Shown: in pieces, positions 45,579 to 55,009 of the stretch
How the letters are laid out: each line of letters opens with the position of its first letter
Position numbering within the stretch: the first letter of the stretch is position 1
DNA from: Bradyrhizobium lupini
GTDB taxonomy: Bacteria > Pseudomonadota > Alphaproteobacteria > Rhizobiales > Xanthobacteraceae
Direction of reading: 5' to 3'
DNA length: 64,000 nucleotides
Assembly: GCF_040939785.1 (NCBI RefSeq)
Contig: NZ_CP162553.1
Coordinates: forward strand, 3,100,001 to 3,164,000
Notes under the pieces: model-generated
What the model saw: only the letters and a program-made list of their open reading frames with translations
Told to the model about the DNA's origin: nothing
The model's database searches: none
Made by a program: the position numbers and the translations under genes

Positions 45579-46345
45579 TGCGCACAGCTCTCGCGGTCCT
45601 GCTCGTTCTGCTGCTCGGCTCCGCCGCACGCGCCGAGCGGCTGATCGTGTCGGTCTCCAACCACCGCGTCACGGTGACGCCGAACTATTCCGGCGAGGAG
45701 CTGGTGTTGTTCGGTTCGGTCGAGAAGGACGCCTCCACGCCCGCCGATCGCAAGAGCTACGATCTCGTCGTCACCGTGATGGGCCCGCGCGCCGAGATGG
45801 TGACGCGGCGCAAGGAGCGCACCTTCGGGATCTGGATCAACACCGACTACCGCCAGTTCCTGGAGGTGCCGAGCTATCTCGCGCTGTTTGCCAACCGCTC
45901 CTTCGATGTCATCACCTCGCCCGAGATCGCGCGGCGCCAGCAGATCGGGCTTAACAACGTGCTGCTGACCCAGCGTGTCAGCGGCGACTATGCCGATGTG
46001 GTGCCGAACGACGTATTCCGCTCCGCCTTCATCCGCCTGCGCACCCAGCGCGGTCTCTACCGCGAGGATCCGAGCGCGGTGACGTTCCTGACGCCGACGC
46101 TGTTCCGCACCGGCATTCCGCTGCCGGCGGAGGTGCCGATCGGCACTTACGAGGTGGAGATCAAGCTGTTTGCCGACGGCGCGTTCATCGGCAAGACCGA
46201 GACCGCGTTCGAGATCGTCAAGGTCGGCTTCGAGCAGTTCGTCGCCACCACCGCGCGGCAGAACGGCCTGATCTACGGCCTCGTCACCGCCGCGATGGCG
46301 CTGATGACGGGATGGATGGCTTCGATCGTGTTTCGCAAGGATTGA
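45575..46345 (+). CDS. TIGR02186-family membrane-anchored protein
   Basis: A 256-residue protein: cleavable signal peptide (MMRTALAVLLVLLLGSAARA), an extracytoplasmic beta-rich domain (RLIVSVSNHRVTVTPNYSGE) and a C-terminal membrane helix (LIYGLVTAAMALMTGWMASI). This is the layout of the TIGR02186 family, which always accompanies TauE-like genes. I infer a partner function, perhaps substrate delivery or gating. The start overlaps the TauE stop by 4 bp. Confidence 0.85.
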   Translation: MMRTALAVLLVLLLGSAARAERLIVSVSNHRVTVTPNYSGEELVLFGSVEKDASTPADRKSYDLVVTVMGPRAEMVTRRKERTFGIWINTDYRQFLEVPSYLALFANRSFDVITSPEIARRQQIGLNNVLLTQRVSGDYADVVPNDVFRSAFIRLRTQRGLYREDPSAVTFLTPTLFRTGIPLPAEVPIGTYEVEIKLFADGAFIGKTETAFEIVKVGFEQFVATTARQNGLIYGLVTAAMALMTGWMASIVFRKD

Positions 46346-46367
46346 GGAGACTACGCTCTCTCCTCTC

Positions 46368-46481
46368 GTCGTCGCCCGGCTCGACCGGGCGACCCAGTAT
46401 TCCAGAGGCCTGCGTTAGGCGACTCGCTCTCACAATTACCGCCGCGGCGTACTGGATGCCCCGGTCAAGCCGGGGCATGAC
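46368..46481. repeat. Palindromic intergenic repeat, GTCGTCGCCCGG/CCAGTATTCCAGAG family, copy 4
   Basis: Close to copy 3 (GTCGTCGCCCGGCTCGACCG left; CCGGTCAAGCCGGGGCATGA right), with CCAGTATTCCAGAG in the centre. It lies between the convergent TIGR02186 and metallo-hydrolase genes and may serve as a terminator for both. Confidence 0.85.
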
Positions 46482-46489
46482 AGTCGGGG

Positions 46490-47266
46490 CTACGGCGCCT
46501 GCACCACCGTCGGCACGCCGGGCTCGAGCAATCGCAGCCGCGTCCCGAAGCCGAGCACGTCGAAGGTCTTGCGTAGATCCTCGCTGTTCTGGCGGAAATG
46601 CGCCCAACCCTCCGTATGAACCGGCACGATCATCGCATCGGGGAAGGCGCGCGCGGTCTCGATGGTGTCGTTGGTGTCCATGGTCAGATGGAACGGCCCG
46701 CGCGTTTGCGCGGCGCCGGCGAAAGGCATCACCACGCCGCATTTGAAACGGCGCGCGACCTCGGCGACGCCGTCGAACCAGGTGGTGTCGCCGCTGATGT
46801 AGACCGATGTGGTGTCGGTCCGGCTCGACGACACCACGAAGCCGATGACGTCGCCTGACAGCGGCTCGATGCCGGCCGGCCCGTGACGCGCCGGGGTCGC
46901 AGTAATCGTCAGCGAGTTGCCGTCACGATCTTTCAGATGCGCCGTGCCCCACGGCGCCAAACCTTCGACATGCCCGCCGAGGCGCTGCGCGCCGGCCTCG
47001 GTGGTCAGCACGCGCTTCACATGTTTGAGAAAGTCGCGGCCGGAATTGTCGAGATTGTCCGAATGCTGGTCGTGGCTGAGCAGCACGGCATCGATCGGGC
47101 CGATCGCATCGGCCTTGAGCGCAGGGCCGATCGTCTTCTCCAGCTTCACATGCGGCAGCTGATAGGCGGTGTGCGCGTCATCGAAGGTCGGATCGGTGAG
47201 CAAACGGAAGCCATCGATCTCGATCAGCGCAGTGGGACCGCCGATCAGGGTGATGGAAATGGGCAT
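46490..47266 (-). CDS. MBL-fold metallo-hydrolase
   Basis: A 258-residue metallo-beta-lactamase-fold protein. The first metal motif is DAVLLSHDQHSDNLDN, with HDQHSDN in place of the classical HxHxDH, followed by TATPARHGPAG, YISGDTTWFDG and MIVPVHTEGWAHF. Members of this group (UlaG/RomA-like) hydrolyse small phosphodiesters or lactones; the substrate is not known. The last metal-binding His of the first motif is replaced by Asn, which is worth noting. It is 12 bp downstream of the DMT exporter, in one operon. Confidence 0.85.
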   Translation of the reverse strand: MPISITLIGGPTALIEIDGFRLLTDPTFDDAHTAYQLPHVKLEKTIGPALKADAIGPIDAVLLSHDQHSDNLDNSGRDFLKHVKRVLTTEAGAQRLGGHVEGLAPWGTAHLKDRDGNSLTITATPARHGPAGIEPLSGDVIGFVVSSSRTDTTSVYISGDTTWFDGVAEVARRFKCGVVMPFAGAAQTRGPFHLTMDTNDTIETARAFPDAMIVPVHTEGWAHFRQNSEDLRKTFDVLGFGTRLRLLEPGVPTVVQAP

Positions 47267-47278
47267 GATGGACTCCTC

Positions 47279-48190
47279 TTACGAGACGGATTTGGCGGGC
47301 CGCGTCACCAGATAGATGCCGAGTGCGACCGGGATGATTCCGAGCAGATCGCGCGCCTCGACATGTTCGCCGAGCACGAGATACGCAAACAGCATGCCGA
47401 GCGGCGGCATCAGGAAATGATAGGCACTGGCAGCCGTCGCGCCACACACTTTCAAGAAATGAAACCAGAGCCAGTACGCCAGGATCGAGCCGCCGAGCAC
47501 GAGGAAGGCGAAGGCGCCGATCAGGCCCGGCGTGAAATCGATGGGATGAACATCGGCGAAGGTGAGCGCCACCGGCGTCAGCACGATGCCGGCGGCGAGA
47601 TTCTGCACGCCATTGCCGATCCACAGCGAGCCCTTCGGCGCGAGCAGCTTGAACAAAATGGTGCCGGCGACGAGGGAGGCGAGCGAGGCCAGCGTGAACA
47701 CGATGCCGTGCAGCGAGTCGGTGCCGACCGACAGGCGGTGCCAGACGATCAAGGTCACGCCGGTGATGCCGAGCAGGAGGCCGCTCGCCTTGCGCCAGGT
47801 CATGCCTTCGCCGAGCAGCAGCGCGGCGAGGCCCGCCGTGAACACCGGATTGGCCGACACGATCAGGCCGCCGAGGCCGGCGGAGACCGATTGCAGCCCG
47901 GTGTAGCCGAGGCCGAGATAGAGCGCGTTGTTGGCGACGCCGAGCACGGCAAAGATCGCGGCATCGCGCCAGGACAGCGACCAGTCGTCGCCGCGGACCA
48001 GCGTGGCACCGAGGATCAAGATGCCGGCGAGCGAGAAGCGCGCGGCGAGCAGGATCAGCGGCGGGCAATGGGTCACGCCGATCTTGCCGGCGACGAAGGC
48101 GTAGCTCCAGAGCAGGCAGAACAGGCCGATGGCCAGCGGCAGCGTGTTGAAGCGGCTGCGCGGAACGGCAAGCGAAGGGGCGAGCGACAT
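47279..48190 (-). CDS. DMT-family (EamA) exporter
   Basis: A 303-residue inner-membrane protein with ten predicted helices in two EamA halves: LFCLLWSYAFVAGKIGVTHC at the start, LGIIPVALGIYLVTRPAKS at the end. EamA proteins export amino acids, nucleosides and other metabolites. I chose the ATG at 48190 (MSLAPSLAVP); 48199 is an in-frame option. Divergent from the LysR gene at 48290, its likely regulator, and co-transcribed with the metallo-hydrolase. Confidence 0.9.
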   Translation of the reverse strand: MSLAPSLAVPRSRFNTLPLAIGLFCLLWSYAFVAGKIGVTHCPPLILLAARFSLAGILILGATLVRGDDWSLSWRDAAIFAVLGVANNALYLGLGYTGLQSVSAGLGGLIVSANPVFTAGLAALLLGEGMTWRKASGLLLGITGVTLIVWHRLSVGTDSLHGIVFTLASLASLVAGTILFKLLAPKGSLWIGNGVQNLAAGIVLTPVALTFADVHPIDFTPGLIGAFAFLVLGGSILAYWLWFHFLKVCGATAASAYHFLMPPLGMLFAYLVLGEHVEARDLLGIIPVALGIYLVTRPAKSVS

Positions 48191-48289
48191 GAGGGGCATT
48201 CTCCTGAGCCCTCGATCTAGGGAGCCGGCTTGTCATTTTGAAATTAAATGATTAACTTTCAGCCAGTGGATTTTCGAATGGAGGCAGCC

Positions 48290-49153
48290 ATGCTCGATCT
48301 GGAGCTCCTGCGCAGCTTCGTGTCGGTGGTCGATGCCGGCGGCTTCACCCGCGCCGGCGAGCGCGTCCATCGCACCCAATCGACCGTCAGCCAGCAGATC
48401 AAGCGGCTGGAGGAGGATGTCGGCCAGGTCCTGCTGCATCGCGACGGCAAGGACGTGCGCCCCACCGAAGCCGGCGAGCGGCTGCTGTCCTATGCGCGGC
48501 GGTTGTTGTCGCTTGCGGAAGAGGCGCGCGACGTGCTGCGCCAGCCCGACGGCGAAGGCGCAATCCGGCTCGGCATCCCCGAGGACTTTGCGGCGTATCG
48601 GCTGGCGAAACTGCTCGGCGCGTTCTCGCGCTCGCATCCGGGCCTGCGGCTCGATGTGCGCGCCGACCAGAGCAAGAATCTCGCCCGCGACCTCGATCGC
48701 GGCGAGCTCGATCTGGCGCTGTTCAAGCGCGCGGCCGGTGAGAAAGGCGCGATTGCGGTGTGGCCGGAGCAGGTGCACTGGGTGACCAGCAAGAGCCATC
48801 CGATCCACGCCGATGTCGCCTCCGTGCCGCTGATCGGCTTTCCGCTCGGCTGCCTCTACCGCGCCGGCGCCATCCATGCGCTGGAAAGCGCGGGCCGCAT
48901 TTGGCACATGTCCTATACGTCATCGAGCCTGGCCGGCATCCAGGCCGCGGTCGCGGCCGGCATGGGCTTGAGCATCCTGTCGGAGATGGCGATCCAGTCC
49001 GACCACCGCGTGCTGAGCGCGAAGGACGGCTTTGCGCCGATCAACCGGACCGAAGTGGCGCTGATGGCCGCGCCGGGCGCAAGTCCCGCGACGTTGCGGC
49101 TGGCAGATCGGCTGGCGGAGTTCTGCGACGACGTGCAGGCGAAAGCGGCTTAG
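48290..49153 (+). CDS. LysR-family transcriptional regulator
   Basis: A 287-residue regulator. The N-terminal LysR helix-turn-helix is clear (LDLELLRSFVSVVDAGGFTR, then RVHRTQSTVSQQIKRLEEDV), followed by a periplasmic-binding-like effector domain (about 90-280). The ATG at 48290 has GGAGG 5 bases upstream, so earlier in-frame starts (48248, 48278) are less likely. Divergent from the exporter/hydrolase operon, which is the classical LysR arrangement. Its stop overlaps the convergent pdeM gene by 3 bp. Confidence 0.92.
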   Translation: MLDLELLRSFVSVVDAGGFTRAGERVHRTQSTVSQQIKRLEEDVGQVLLHRDGKDVRPTEAGERLLSYARRLLSLAEEARDVLRQPDGEGAIRLGIPEDFAAYRLAKLLGAFSRSHPGLRLDVRADQSKNLARDLDRGELDLALFKRAAGEKGAIAVWPEQVHWVTSKSHPIHADVASVPLIGFPLGCLYRAGAIHALESAGRIWHMSYTSSSLAGIQAAVAAGMGLSILSEMAIQSDHRVLSAKDGFAPINRTEVALMAAPGASPATLRLADRLAEFCDDVQAKAA

Positions 49154-49821
49154 CTGCACCGTGACGCGGCGATCGCGTGGACGCGGCGGTCGCCGAGCAG
49201 GTGCGCGACAAAACCGTTCATTGGAAAGATCTTTGCAAACGCCACATCGCGGATGCTGAGGCCGCCGGCGTAGGCGCCGAAGGCGGGCATCACGGCACGC
49301 TCGCCGTCACAGGCGAAACAGCGGCGCTCCATCGAGCGGCCGCGCGCGGAGACACGCGCCTTGGGATGAAGATGGCCGGCGATCTCGCCGCTCGCGCCCG
49401 TCGGCTCGTGGCGGAAGGTGATCGGACCGATCGCAACTTCGTCGGCGACGGTGCCGCCGAGATCACGCGGCAGCGCCGGATCGTGATTGCCTGAGATCCA
49501 GATCCAGTCGCGGCCAGCCTGCAAGGCGGCGACCGCGTCGCGATCCTCCGCCGACAGCCGTCCATGCGCCGTGCGATCGTGAAAACTGTCGCCGAGCGCG
49601 ATGACGATTCGGGGATCATGGCGGGAGATGACAGCAGCGAGACGACTGAGCGTCGCGATGGTGTCGTAAGGCGGCAGCAGCACGCCGCGCATGGCGAAGC
49701 TGGAACCTTTTTCCAGATGCAGGTCGGAGACGACGAGCAGGCGCTGCTCTTCCCAGAATAGCGCGCCGGAGAGATCGGCCGCGAAGGTCACGCTGCTGAT
49801 GCTGACATTCGAAACGCGCAT
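49150..49821 (-). CDS. pdeM: Ligase-associated DNA damage response endonuclease (PdeM-type phosphoesterase)
   Basis: A 223-residue calcineurin-like phosphoesterase. Metal motifs are complete: LLVVSDLHLEKGSSFAMRG, IVIALGDSFHD, WIWISGNHD, and GEIAGHLHPKA. This protein group is found almost only with the ATP-dependent ligase, Lhr helicase and MBL exonuclease of the ligase-associated DNA damage response. I chose the ATG at 49821 (MRVSNVSI). It is 53 bp downstream of the helicase gene on the same strand. The precise substrate is unproven. Confidence 0.88.
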   Translation of the reverse strand: MRVSNVSISSVTFAADLSGALFWEEQRLLVVSDLHLEKGSSFAMRGVLLPPYDTIATLSRLAAVISRHDPRIVIALGDSFHDRTAHGRLSAEDRDAVAALQAGRDWIWISGNHDPALPRDLGGTVADEVAIGPITFRHEPTGASGEIAGHLHPKARVSARGRSMERRCFACDGERAVMPAFGAYAGGLSIRDVAFAKIFPMNGFVAHLLGDRRVHAIAASRCS

Positions 49822-49874
49822 GTCCTCGATATCCCCTGAAACCAGCGCGCCTGCCCCCACGTCAAAACCTGCTG

Positions 49875-52451
49875 TTATCCCATCGCCTCTTTGACGAGCT
49901 CGTCGGCGGCCTCCGCCAGGAGCTCGTCTCCAGCTTCGCCATAGACTGACTCGCGGCCGATTTCCAGCATCACGGGGACGGCGAGCGGGGAGACGTGGTC
50001 GAGTTCCCGATGCGTGATGCGGCCCCGGATGCGGGTGAGCATGTCGCTGAGGCGTCGCAGATCGAGCAGGCCAGTGGCGGCATCGGCACGGGCGGCGCGC
50101 AACAGCACGTGATCGGCCTGGTGCTTGCGCAGGACGTCGTAAACGAGATCGGTCGAGAACAGCACCTGACGGCGGCTCTTCTCCTCACCGGTGTGCCGCC
50201 GCGCAATCAGGCCGGAGATGATCGCGCAATTGCGGAACGTGCGCTTCATCAGCGCGGATTCGGCAAGCCACGCTTCGAGGTCGTCGCCGAGCATGTCGGG
50301 ATCGAACAGCGCGTCGAGGTCGATCCTGCCGTCCCGGATCATGGAGGACATGTCGCCGAGCGCCCAGACCGCGATCGCATATTCATTGGCGACGAAACCG
50401 AGCGGCCGGGCGCGGGCGCGCTCCAGCCGGCGCGTCAAGAGCATGCCGAGCGTCTGATGCGCGAGACGGCCTTCGAAGGGATAGCAGACGACGTAATGCT
50501 TGTTGGCGCGGGGAAAACTCTCGACCAGCAGCTCGCGCACCGCCGGCACGCGCGAGACGTCCTTTTGCAGCGACAGCCAGTCGCGCACCTGCTCCGGCAA
50601 GGCGCCCCACGCGCGCCCGTCATCGAGCAGGCGGCGAACCCGTTCGGCAAGATAGGTCGAGAGCGGAAACTTGCCGCCCATATAGGACGGCACCTTCGGG
50701 TCCTTGTCGTTGGCGCGCGAGACATAGACCTGGTCTTCGACCAGGGTTTCGTAGCGCACCACCTCTCCTGAGAACACGAAGGTGTCGCCCGGGCTGAGAC
50801 CCTCGATGAAGGCTTCCTCGATCTCGCCGAGCAGCCTGCCGCCGCGCGCGATCACGCCGGTCGACCCGCCTGCTTTTCCTTGACCTCCGCCGCGCGAGCG
50901 CACCAGCCGCACCTTGAGCATGTCGTCCTCGACGATGGTGCCGACATTCATCCGGTAGCTCTGCCGCACCCTGGGATTGGCGACGCGCCAGCGTCCCTCC
51001 TTGTCCTGCTTGATCCGCGCGAAACGCTCATAGGTCTTCAGCGCGTAGCCGCCGGAGGCGACGAAATCGACCACGTCGTCGAAGTCCTGCCGCGTGAGAT
51101 CGGCGTAGGGCGCGGCGGTGCGGACCTCACCGTAAAGCTCGTCGGAGAAAAACGGCTCGCCGCAGGCGCAGCCGAGCACGTGCTGGGCCAGCACATCGAG
51201 CGCACCCAGGCGCAGCGGCGGCGTGTCCTGCGCATTCTCCGCGATGGCGTCGATCGCGACGCGGCACTCCAGCACCTCGAATCGGTTCGCGGGCACCAGC
51301 ACCGCGCGCGAGGCTTCGTCGAGCCGGTGGTTGGCGCGGCCGATGCGCTGCATCAGGCGCGAGGAGCCCTTGGGCGCGCCGATATTGACGACGAGATCGA
51401 CGTCGCCCCAGTCGACGCCGAGATCGAGCGAGGAGGTACAGACCACGCCGCGCAGTTTGCCCGCCGACATCGCGTCTTCGACCTTGCGGCGCTGGGCGAC
51501 GTCGAGCGAGCCGTGATGCAGCGCGATGGCAAGATTGTCGTCGTTCATGCTCCAGAGATTCTGGAACAGCATCTCGGCCTGGCTGCGGGTGTTGACGAAA
51601 ACCAGCGTGGTCTTGTTCGCCTTGATCAGCTCGTAGATCTCGGGAAGTGCGTGGCGCGCACTGTGGCCGGCCCAGGGCAGGCGTTCGCGCGTGTCCATCA
51701 TCTCGACCAGCGGCGGTGCGGCGCCGCCGGCAAGGACGATGTCGGCCGCCGCTTCCTTGCCGCCGGGCTGCGGCACCAGGAAGCGCGCCAGCGATTCAGG
51801 CTCGGCCACGGTCGCCGACAGGCCAATCGCCCGCATCTGCGGCGCCAACCGCCACAGCCGCGCGAGTCCAAGCGACAGCAGATCGCCGCGCTTGGACGTC
51901 ACCAGCGCGTGCAGCTCGTCGAGCACGATGCGCTTCAAGGAGGAAAACAGGAACGGCGCGTCGTCGGAGGACAGCAGCAGCGCAAGCTGCTCCGGCGTCG
52001 TCAGCAAAATGTCCGGCGGATAGCGCCGTTGCCGCTGCCGCCGCGACGTCGGCGTGTCGCCGGTACGGGTCTCGATCTTGATCGGCAGCGCCATCTCGGC
52101 GACGGGGCGCTCGAGGTTGCGCGCGATATCGACCGCGAGCGCCTTGAGCGGCGAGATGTAGAGCGTGTGCAGGCCGCCGGTGCGTTGCAGACTGCGGCCG
52201 GTGGAGATCACCGATTTCGCCGAAGCTTTGGGCGCGGAGCTCAGCTCGACCAGCGTCGGCAAGAATCCCGCCAGCGTCTTGCCGGCGCCGGTGGGCGCGA
52301 TCAGCAATGCGGATCGGTCCTCGCGCGCCTTCTCCAGCAGCGCCAATTGATGCGCGCGCGGCGACCAGCCGCGGGCCGCGAACCACGCCTTGAAGCGGTC
52401 GGGCAGCAGCGCGGCAGGTTCGACCGGGATTTTGCGGATGCGGGGCGGCAC
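49875..52451 (-). CDS. Ligase-associated DEXH-box helicase, Lhr family
   Basis: An 858-residue superfamily 2 helicase of the Lhr-Core type. Walker A is APTGAGKTLAG near residue 55, Walker B/DEXH is VLDELHALVTS, motif III LSATVAEPE, and motif VI RIGRANHRLDEA. After the two RecA domains come a winged helix and the Lhr-specific region (PSYMGGKFPLSTYLAERVRR). Lhr-Core proteins translocate 3'-to-5' on single-stranded DNA in repair. The family is induced with the ligase-associated set. First of a two-gene unit with pdeM. The start at 52451 (MPPRIRKIPVEP) fits homologues. Confidence 0.93.
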   Translation of the reverse strand: MPPRIRKIPVEPAALLPDRFKAWFAARGWSPRAHQLALLEKAREDRSALLIAPTGAGKTLAGFLPTLVELSSAPKASAKSVISTGRSLQRTGGLHTLYISPLKALAVDIARNLERPVAEMALPIKIETRTGDTPTSRRQRQRRYPPDILLTTPEQLALLLSSDDAPFLFSSLKRIVLDELHALVTSKRGDLLSLGLARLWRLAPQMRAIGLSATVAEPESLARFLVPQPGGKEAAADIVLAGGAAPPLVEMMDTRERLPWAGHSARHALPEIYELIKANKTTLVFVNTRSQAEMLFQNLWSMNDDNLAIALHHGSLDVAQRRKVEDAMSAGKLRGVVCTSSLDLGVDWGDVDLVVNIGAPKGSSRLMQRIGRANHRLDEASRAVLVPANRFEVLECRVAIDAIAENAQDTPPLRLGALDVLAQHVLGCACGEPFFSDELYGEVRTAAPYADLTRQDFDDVVDFVASGGYALKTYERFARIKQDKEGRWRVANPRVRQSYRMNVGTIVEDDMLKVRLVRSRGGGQGKAGGSTGVIARGGRLLGEIEEAFIEGLSPGDTFVFSGEVVRYETLVEDQVYVSRANDKDPKVPSYMGGKFPLSTYLAERVRRLLDDGRAWGALPEQVRDWLSLQKDVSRVPAVRELLVESFPRANKHYVVCYPFEGRLAHQTLGMLLTRRLERARARPLGFVANEYAIAVWALGDMSSMIRDGRIDLDALFDPDMLGDDLEAWLAESALMKRTFRNCAIISGLIARRHTGEEKSRRQVLFSTDLVYDVLRKHQADHVLLRAARADAATGLLDLRRLSDMLTRIRGRITHRELDHVSPLAVPVMLEIGRESVYGEAGDELLAEAADELVKEAMG

Positions 52452-52517
52452 GGCATCACAGGTAAGCCGTGGGGACGGGTTCGTCGAGGGGGTGAACGAC
52501 GAGGGCGATACTGCCGT

Positions 52518-52664
52518 TCCCTCTCCCCTTGTGGGAGAGGGTGGATCGCCGCGAAGCGGCGAGACGGGTGAGGGGTATCTCTCCGCGAAAGAGCATCGTT
52601 CGAGTACGCGGAGAAAGCCCCCTCATCCGGCGCTTCGCGCCATCTTCTCCCACAAGGGGAGAAG
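52518..52664. repeat. Palindromic intergenic repeat (CTCTCCCCTTGTGGGAGAGG type)
   Basis: Complex palindrome: the left stem CTCTCCCCTTGTGGGAGAGG (52521-52540) and the right stem TTCTCCCACAAGGGGAGAAG (52644-52663) are related inverses, and inner arms around GCCGCGAAGCGGCGAGACGG match the right-hand CGGCGCTTCGCGCCATC. It lies between the helicase start and the convergently placed SBP stop. Confidence 0.85.
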
Positions 52665-52673
52665 AAAGCGCCC

Positions 52674-53903
52674 CTACTCCGACATCGGCTTGTCGGAGAT
52701 GTCCCAGTCCTTGCCGGTGAAGGTGGAGATGAAGAGCGTCTTCATCGGCGTGTAATCGTCAGGCGTGTAGTCGTAAGTGACGCCGTCGAGGAAATAAGGC
52801 GAGTGGAAGCCTTTGAGGTTGGAAGCCTGCTTCAGCACGTTGGCGCGGGTGAGCTCGTCGCCGCAGCGGCGCAGGATCTCGCCCATGGTGACGGCCTGGC
52901 CGTAGCCGGCGAAGGCGATGGTGTTGTCTTGATCGATCGCCGGCGTGTACTTCTTGCGCAGCTCCTCGAACGCCATGACGTCGGGGTCCTTCTCCCATTT
53001 GGGCAGGCCGACTTCCTTGTTGTAGCGGATGGCGACGATGCCGGCGGCGTTCTCGAGGCCCGCGGCATTGAGGATGGAGCGGCCGGTCGAGCCGGCCGAC
53101 AGCAGCTGCAGCGGCTTCCAGCCGAGCTCGGCTACTTTCCGGATCGACTGCGACGAGGCCTTGCCGGTGGAGATGTTGTAGAAGACGTCCGCACCCGACT
53201 TCGAGAGGTTGATGAGCTGGGAATCGACCGTCGGATCGGTCAGATCGTAGGTCTGCTCCATGATCACCTTGGCGGTGCCGCCGGCGTCTTCCAGAACCTT
53301 CTTGAAGGGGCCGAGGAAGTCGCGGCCGAAATCGTCGTTCTGGTACAGGATGCCGACCTTCGCGTTCGGCTTCACGCTGACGACGTGCCGCGCCAGGATC
53401 CGCGCCTCGGTCGGATAGAGCGGCAAGCCCGCCATCGTCCATTTGAACTCTTTCGGGTTATTCCACTTCGACGCGCCGGTGTTGAGCAGCAACTGCGGCA
53501 CGCCCTTCGAGTTGAGGTATTTGTGCACGGCGGTCTGCGGCGCGGTGCCGAGCGAGCCGTAGAGCGCGAGCACCTCCTCCTGCTCGACCAGGCGCCGCGT
53601 CGCCTCGACGCATTTCGGCGCGCTGTAGGCATCATCCATGGTGAGGAATTTGACCTTGCGTCCGTTGATGCCGCCCTTTTCGTTCAGCATCTGGAAATAG
53701 GCCTCGCCGACGCGCCCGAGCACGCCGTAGAGCGAGCCGGGGCCGGAATGCGGCACGGTCTGCCCGATCTTGATCTCGGTGTCGCTGGCGCCGGAATCGT
53801 ATTTCTTCTCCGCGGCCCAGACATAGGGCGCGGGCAAGGTGGAGGCCGCGATGGTCGCGAGCGCGGCGGCGCTGAAATCGCGCCGCGATGGATTCCTGGT
53901 CAT
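52674..53903 (-). CDS. ABC transporter substrate-binding protein (branched-chain amino acid type)
   Basis: A 409-residue periplasmic binding protein of the LivJ/Leu-Ile-Val type. The signal carries a twin-arginine motif (NPSRRDFSAAALATIAASTL), predicting Tat export, followed by EIKIGQTVPHSGPGSLYGVL and the GSLGTAPQTAVHKYLNSKGV segment typical of these folds. Rhizobia carry dozens of such orphans for amino acids, aromatics or amides; the ligand is not evident. I chose the ATG at 53903 (MTRNPSRRDF). No permease or ATPase genes are adjacent. Confidence 0.9.
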   Translation of the reverse strand: MTRNPSRRDFSAAALATIAASTLPAPYVWAAEKKYDSGASDTEIKIGQTVPHSGPGSLYGVLGRVGEAYFQMLNEKGGINGRKVKFLTMDDAYSAPKCVEATRRLVEQEEVLALYGSLGTAPQTAVHKYLNSKGVPQLLLNTGASKWNNPKEFKWTMAGLPLYPTEARILARHVVSVKPNAKVGILYQNDDFGRDFLGPFKKVLEDAGGTAKVIMEQTYDLTDPTVDSQLINLSKSGADVFYNISTGKASSQSIRKVAELGWKPLQLLSAGSTGRSILNAAGLENAAGIVAIRYNKEVGLPKWEKDPDVMAFEELRKKYTPAIDQDNTIAFAGYGQAVTMGEILRRCGDELTRANVLKQASNLKGFHSPYFLDGVTYDYTPDDYTPMKTLFISTFTGKDWDISDKPMSE

Positions 53904-54017
53904 TGTTTGTTTCTCCCTGGTGCGCGCATTGTGCTGGCATCGCCGCACGGCTCGCAAGTGGGAAGTCGCGGCTTTGCGACGCAATGACGCTTAAAGCGCC
54001 GCTTATAGCGCCTAAAC

Positions 54018-54908
54018 TCAAGTTTTCTCGGCGACCACGACGAGGCCGCCCACCGGTTCGTTGTTCTCGGTGCGTGGCGAGGCCTGCTCCAATGTGAGGA
54101 GCTTGAGGCCGGCCTTCGCCATCGCATCGCGCACATATTCCGCCGAATGGGCATAGCGCAGGCCTTCGCCGAGAACGATGCCGCTGCCGTCATGGGTCTC
54201 CAGCGTGAACGCAAGCACGCCGCCGGGCGCGAGCACGCGCCTGGCTTCGCCGAGCACCGGTGCGAGATCGGGGAGATAGACGAACGCATCGGCAGCGACG
54301 ACGAGGTTTGCGCTCGCCTCGCTCCTGCTGCGCAGGCCTTCGATCATGTCGGCGACTTCGAGCTCGGCATAGAGGCCGGTGGCTCGCGCCTCCTTGACCA
54401 TGCCGGGCGACAGATCGATGCCGATGAACTGGTCGACCTGTTTGGCGAAGGCGGCGGCCGCGAGCCCCGTACCGCAGCCGAGATCGATGGCGCGCTTGAA
54501 CAGGGCGGGCTTCTTCGCGGCGACGCGGGCAGCCACCACCGCCTTGAAGATCAGCGACGGCGCGCGATAGCCGAGATCGTTGATCAGCACGTGCTCGAAG
54601 CGCGGGGCGTATTGATCGAACAAGGCCTGCACATAGGCCTTGGGCATCTCGGACAATTGCGCATCGCCGAGGCGTATCAGATGCAGATGAGCGCCATGCT
54701 GATCGCTCGGGTCGGACTCGCGCGATTTGCGAAAGGCCGCAATGGCCTTGTCGCGCTCGCCGAGTTGCGCGCGGATTTCGCCGAGCGTGAACCAGGCCGA
54801 GGTGAAATTCGGCGCAATCTCGATGGTCTGCTCCAGCAGGTCGGCGGCGGCCGCCAGATCGCCCTTGAGCTGGAGGTCGCGCGCGAACTCGAAGCGGCGG
54901 TCGGCCAT
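54018..54908 (-). CDS. TPR-containing SAM-dependent methyltransferase
   Basis: About 296 residues: two or three TPR-like helices (RRFEFARDLQLKGDLAAAAD, then FTSAWFTLGEIRAQLGERDK), then a class I methyltransferase domain with motif I AIDLGCGTGLAAAAFA, acidic loop FIGIDLSPGMVKEA, and VVAADAFVYLPDLAPVLGEA. The pattern resembles methyltransferases that use TPRs to hold a protein or lipid carrier substrate. Substrate unknown. Start at 54908 (MADRRFEF) preferred; 54944 is in frame. It sits between the two halves of the ligase-associated set and is divergent from the exonuclease gene. Confidence 0.85.
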   Translation of the reverse strand: MADRRFEFARDLQLKGDLAAAADLLEQTIEIAPNFTSAWFTLGEIRAQLGERDKAIAAFRKSRESDPSDQHGAHLHLIRLGDAQLSEMPKAYVQALFDQYAPRFEHVLINDLGYRAPSLIFKAVVAARVAAKKPALFKRAIDLGCGTGLAAAAFAKQVDQFIGIDLSPGMVKEARATGLYAELEVADMIEGLRSRSEASANLVVAADAFVYLPDLAPVLGEARRVLAPGGVLAFTLETHDGSGIVLGEGLRYAHSAEYVRDAMAKAGLKLLTLEQASPRTENNEPVGGLVVVAEKT

Positions 54909-55009
54909 GAGATCGCCGGAGGTCAGGAACAAGCGCAGGGGCATTGTGGGAACCAGGGAACGAAGCGGTGATGACTCGAAGATGCGGGGTCGCGACCTAT
55001 ATAACAGGC

